A stretch of DNA of 25,672 nt from positions 1 through 25,672 of the forward strand of contig JAILDD010000148.1 in NCBI GenBank assembly GCA_024689605.1, written 5' to 3'. Of the stretch, positions 24,542 to 25,672 are shown one piece after another. The notes under the pieces are model-generated. The model was not told the DNA's origin. It ran no database searches and saw only the letters and a list, made by a program, of their open reading frames with translations. The number at the start of each line of letters is the position of its first letter. Position 1 is the first letter of the stretch. Origin of the DNA: Lachnospiraceae bacterium (GTDB lineage: Bacteria > Bacillota_A > Clostridia > Lachnospirales > Lachnospiraceae). The position numbers and the translations under genes are program-made.

Positions 24542-24550
24542 TGTTATAAT
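24542..24550 (+). promoter_or_regulatory. Extended -10 promoter of the Fic gene
   Basis: TGTTATAAT is an extended -10 element. TTGACT (24531-24536) is present but only 8 bases upstream, so it cannot be its -35. Transcription would begin near 24557, at the ribosome binding site GAGGTGG, giving a leader of only about 14 bases. Confidence 0.6.
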
Positions 24551-24570
24551 ATCATCGAGGTGGCATCAAG

Positions 24571-25668
24571 ATGATAAAAGTAAATCTTACAAATGAAATT
24601 CTGAGATATATAACTGAAATTGAGAAGAACAGATACAAAGTGTTTACAGTTAAGCTTCCAAAATCTGTAGCAAGCAAACTGCGCAAGAATTCAAAGAAAA
24701 AGAGTTCCTATGCTTCTAATAAAATAGAAGGAAATCCCCTTTCTGAAAAACAGGTTGATGAAGTTATAGAAAATGATGAAAGAAGGCATTTCCTTAAGCC
24801 GGAACAGGAAGTGCGTAATTATTTTCTTGCGCTTAATTATCTGGAGGAGAGGGTTAAGAAGAAGGAGCCATTCTCTAAAAAACTAATATTGGATGTTCAA
24901 AAATATGTTGAAAAGGGTGCTTCAAAAGAAAAGATTGGACTAAGAGGGCCTATGCCGCCGGGAGTTCTTTTTGCTGTATATGATTCTCAGAGTGGAAATC
25001 CTGACTATATTCCTCCAGAGTATTGTGATATTCCAAGTTTATTGGACGAGCTGGTTGATTATGTTAATACTACTGATGATCATCCGCTAATTGTTGCTGC
25101 TGTAGTACATTATCAATTGGTAACGATACATCCTTTCGAGGATGGAAATGGTAGAACAGCACGTCTTTTATCAGGTTACATTCTGGATATAAATGGATAC
25201 GGCTTCAATGGCATTGGTTCATTGGAAGAATATTTTGCTTATGACATCAATGAGTACTATGAATCTATACAGATGGGACTACCGGCTCTTTACTATTCCG
25301 GAAGGGATAATCCGCCTCATCCGGAGATTTGGGTAAATTATTTCCTGCGCATGGTACTGCTTTATTCAGGCAAAGTCTGTGAGCTATCGGAGAGTTCCAG
25401 TGAAGATGAGATAAGTGGTAGCTTATCATATCTAAAAAGTAAGGAAAAAGAGCTGTTGTTATTCCTGATCAAAAAATACAAAGGTGAATTTGCTCCGATT
25501 GAAGTTAGTCGTGAAATAGGTGTGACCAATAAAACAGTGATTAACAGATTATCTGTTCTAGCCAAACATGGTTTTGTGGAGCCTTTGATGGTAAATCAGC
25601 GAATCAGATCCTACAAACTGAGTGATCTCGTAAGAAACAATGAGAAGATAATAAAGAAAAAGGTTTAA
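24571..25668 (+). CDS. Fic-domain protein with N-terminal inhibitory motif and C-terminal winged helix
   Basis: The 365-residue protein has the complete Fic signature HPFEDGNGRTAR with catalytic H187, so it should transfer AMP (or another nucleotide group) to a target protein. The N-terminal inhibitory helix motif S49-N-K-I-E53-G54-N55 fits the (S/T)xxxE(G/N) rule of class II Fic proteins, in which the Glu blocks ATP in the active form. The flap region LRGPMPPGVLFAVY is also typical. The C-terminal ~90 residues contain a winged helix-turn-helix (APIEVSREIGVTNKTVINRLSVLAKHGFVEP), the usual Fic plus wHTH layout of about 370 residues. The ATG has GAGGTGG 8 bases upstream. Base composition is visibly more A+T-rich than the housekeeping genes, suggesting horizontal acquisition. 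No separate antitoxin gene is adjacent on the left; the right side is outside the window. Confidence 0.94.
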   Translation: MIKVNLTNEILRYITEIEKNRYKVFTVKLPKSVASKLRKNSKKKSSYASNKIEGNPLSEKQVDEVIENDERRHFLKPEQEVRNYFLALNYLEERVKKKEPFSKKLILDVQKYVEKGASKEKIGLRGPMPPGVLFAVYDSQSGNPDYIPPEYCDIPSLLDELVDYVNTTDDHPLIVAAVVHYQLVTIHPFEDGNGRTARLLSGYILDINGYGFNGIGSLEEYFAYDINEYYESIQMGLPALYYSGRDNPPHPEIWVNYFLRMVLLYSGKVCELSESSSEDEISGSLSYLKSKEKELLLFLIKKYKGEFAPIEVSREIGVTNKTVINRLSVLAKHGFVEPLMVNQRIRSYKLSDLVRNNEKIIKKKV

Positions 25669-25672
25669 ATGG

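Noticed and set aside
24531..24550. TTGACT plus TATAAT as a classical -35/-10 promoter for the Fic gene
   Set aside because: The spacing is only 8 bases, far below the needed 16-18; the TGn extended -10 explains the promoter better.

Overview
The window looks like chromosomal DNA of a Clostridia species, most likely a member of the Lachnospiraceae (gut or rumen Firmicutes). The reasons are strong AGGAGG-type ribosome binding sites, frequent TTG starts, extended -10 promoters, an NrdR/CheV/DAP decarboxylase/RluF/MurI gene complement of Clostridial type, and a very long acidic and lysine-rich single-pass membrane protein of a sort I associate with this family. No rRNA, tRNA, CRISPR array or intact insertion sequence was seen. 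Most of the window is ordinary core genome. The last ~2.2 kb is more accessory, with gene remnants and a lower-GC Fic gene.

Layout. 1-145 is the 3' end of nrdR with its terminator. 275-3994 is a probable four-gene operon: an unknown membrane protein, an OmpR-type response regulator, its histidine kinase and a lipoprotein. 4180-5097 is a stand-alone cheV with its own promoter, followed by two terminator-like hairpins in tandem. 5313-8087 encodes a 924-residue acidic/lysine-rich membrane-anchored protein. 8137-13855 is a dense housekeeping run on the plus strand: hisH, hisF, ung, lysA-type decarboxylase, rluF, murI and an AlkD-like repair protein. 13856-15511 (minus) is a SulP anion transporter with a STAS domain; its stop codon abuts that of the alkD-like gene.

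15811-18482 holds a CPA1 cation/proton antiporter translationally coupled to a TrkA-type double-RCK protein with no TrkH nearby, suggesting a gated antiporter. 18604-19632 is an atypical SDR/epimerase-like protein. 19819-23538 is an apparent operon of a class I glutamine-amidotransferase-like hydrolase (peptidase C26), a polar amino acid ABC transporter (binding protein, permease, ATPase) and a cytidylate-kinase-like protein. The first gene is preceded by a good promoter and a leader hairpin. A ~94-nt imperfect inverted repeat separates the binding protein from the permease.

23538-24369 contains gene debris: a C-terminal membrane-protein fragment, a piece of a family 1 sugar-binding protein and a frameshifted cysteine-rich extracellular-type fragment. 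24571-25668 is a class II (N-terminally self-inhibited) Fic protein with a C-terminal winged helix, driven by its own extended -10 promoter.

No clearly new defence or mobile system is visible. The best candidates for undescribed biology are the 924-residue protein, the antiporter-RCK pair, the two-component system bracketed by a membrane protein and a lipoprotein, and the long inverted repeat inside the transporter operon.
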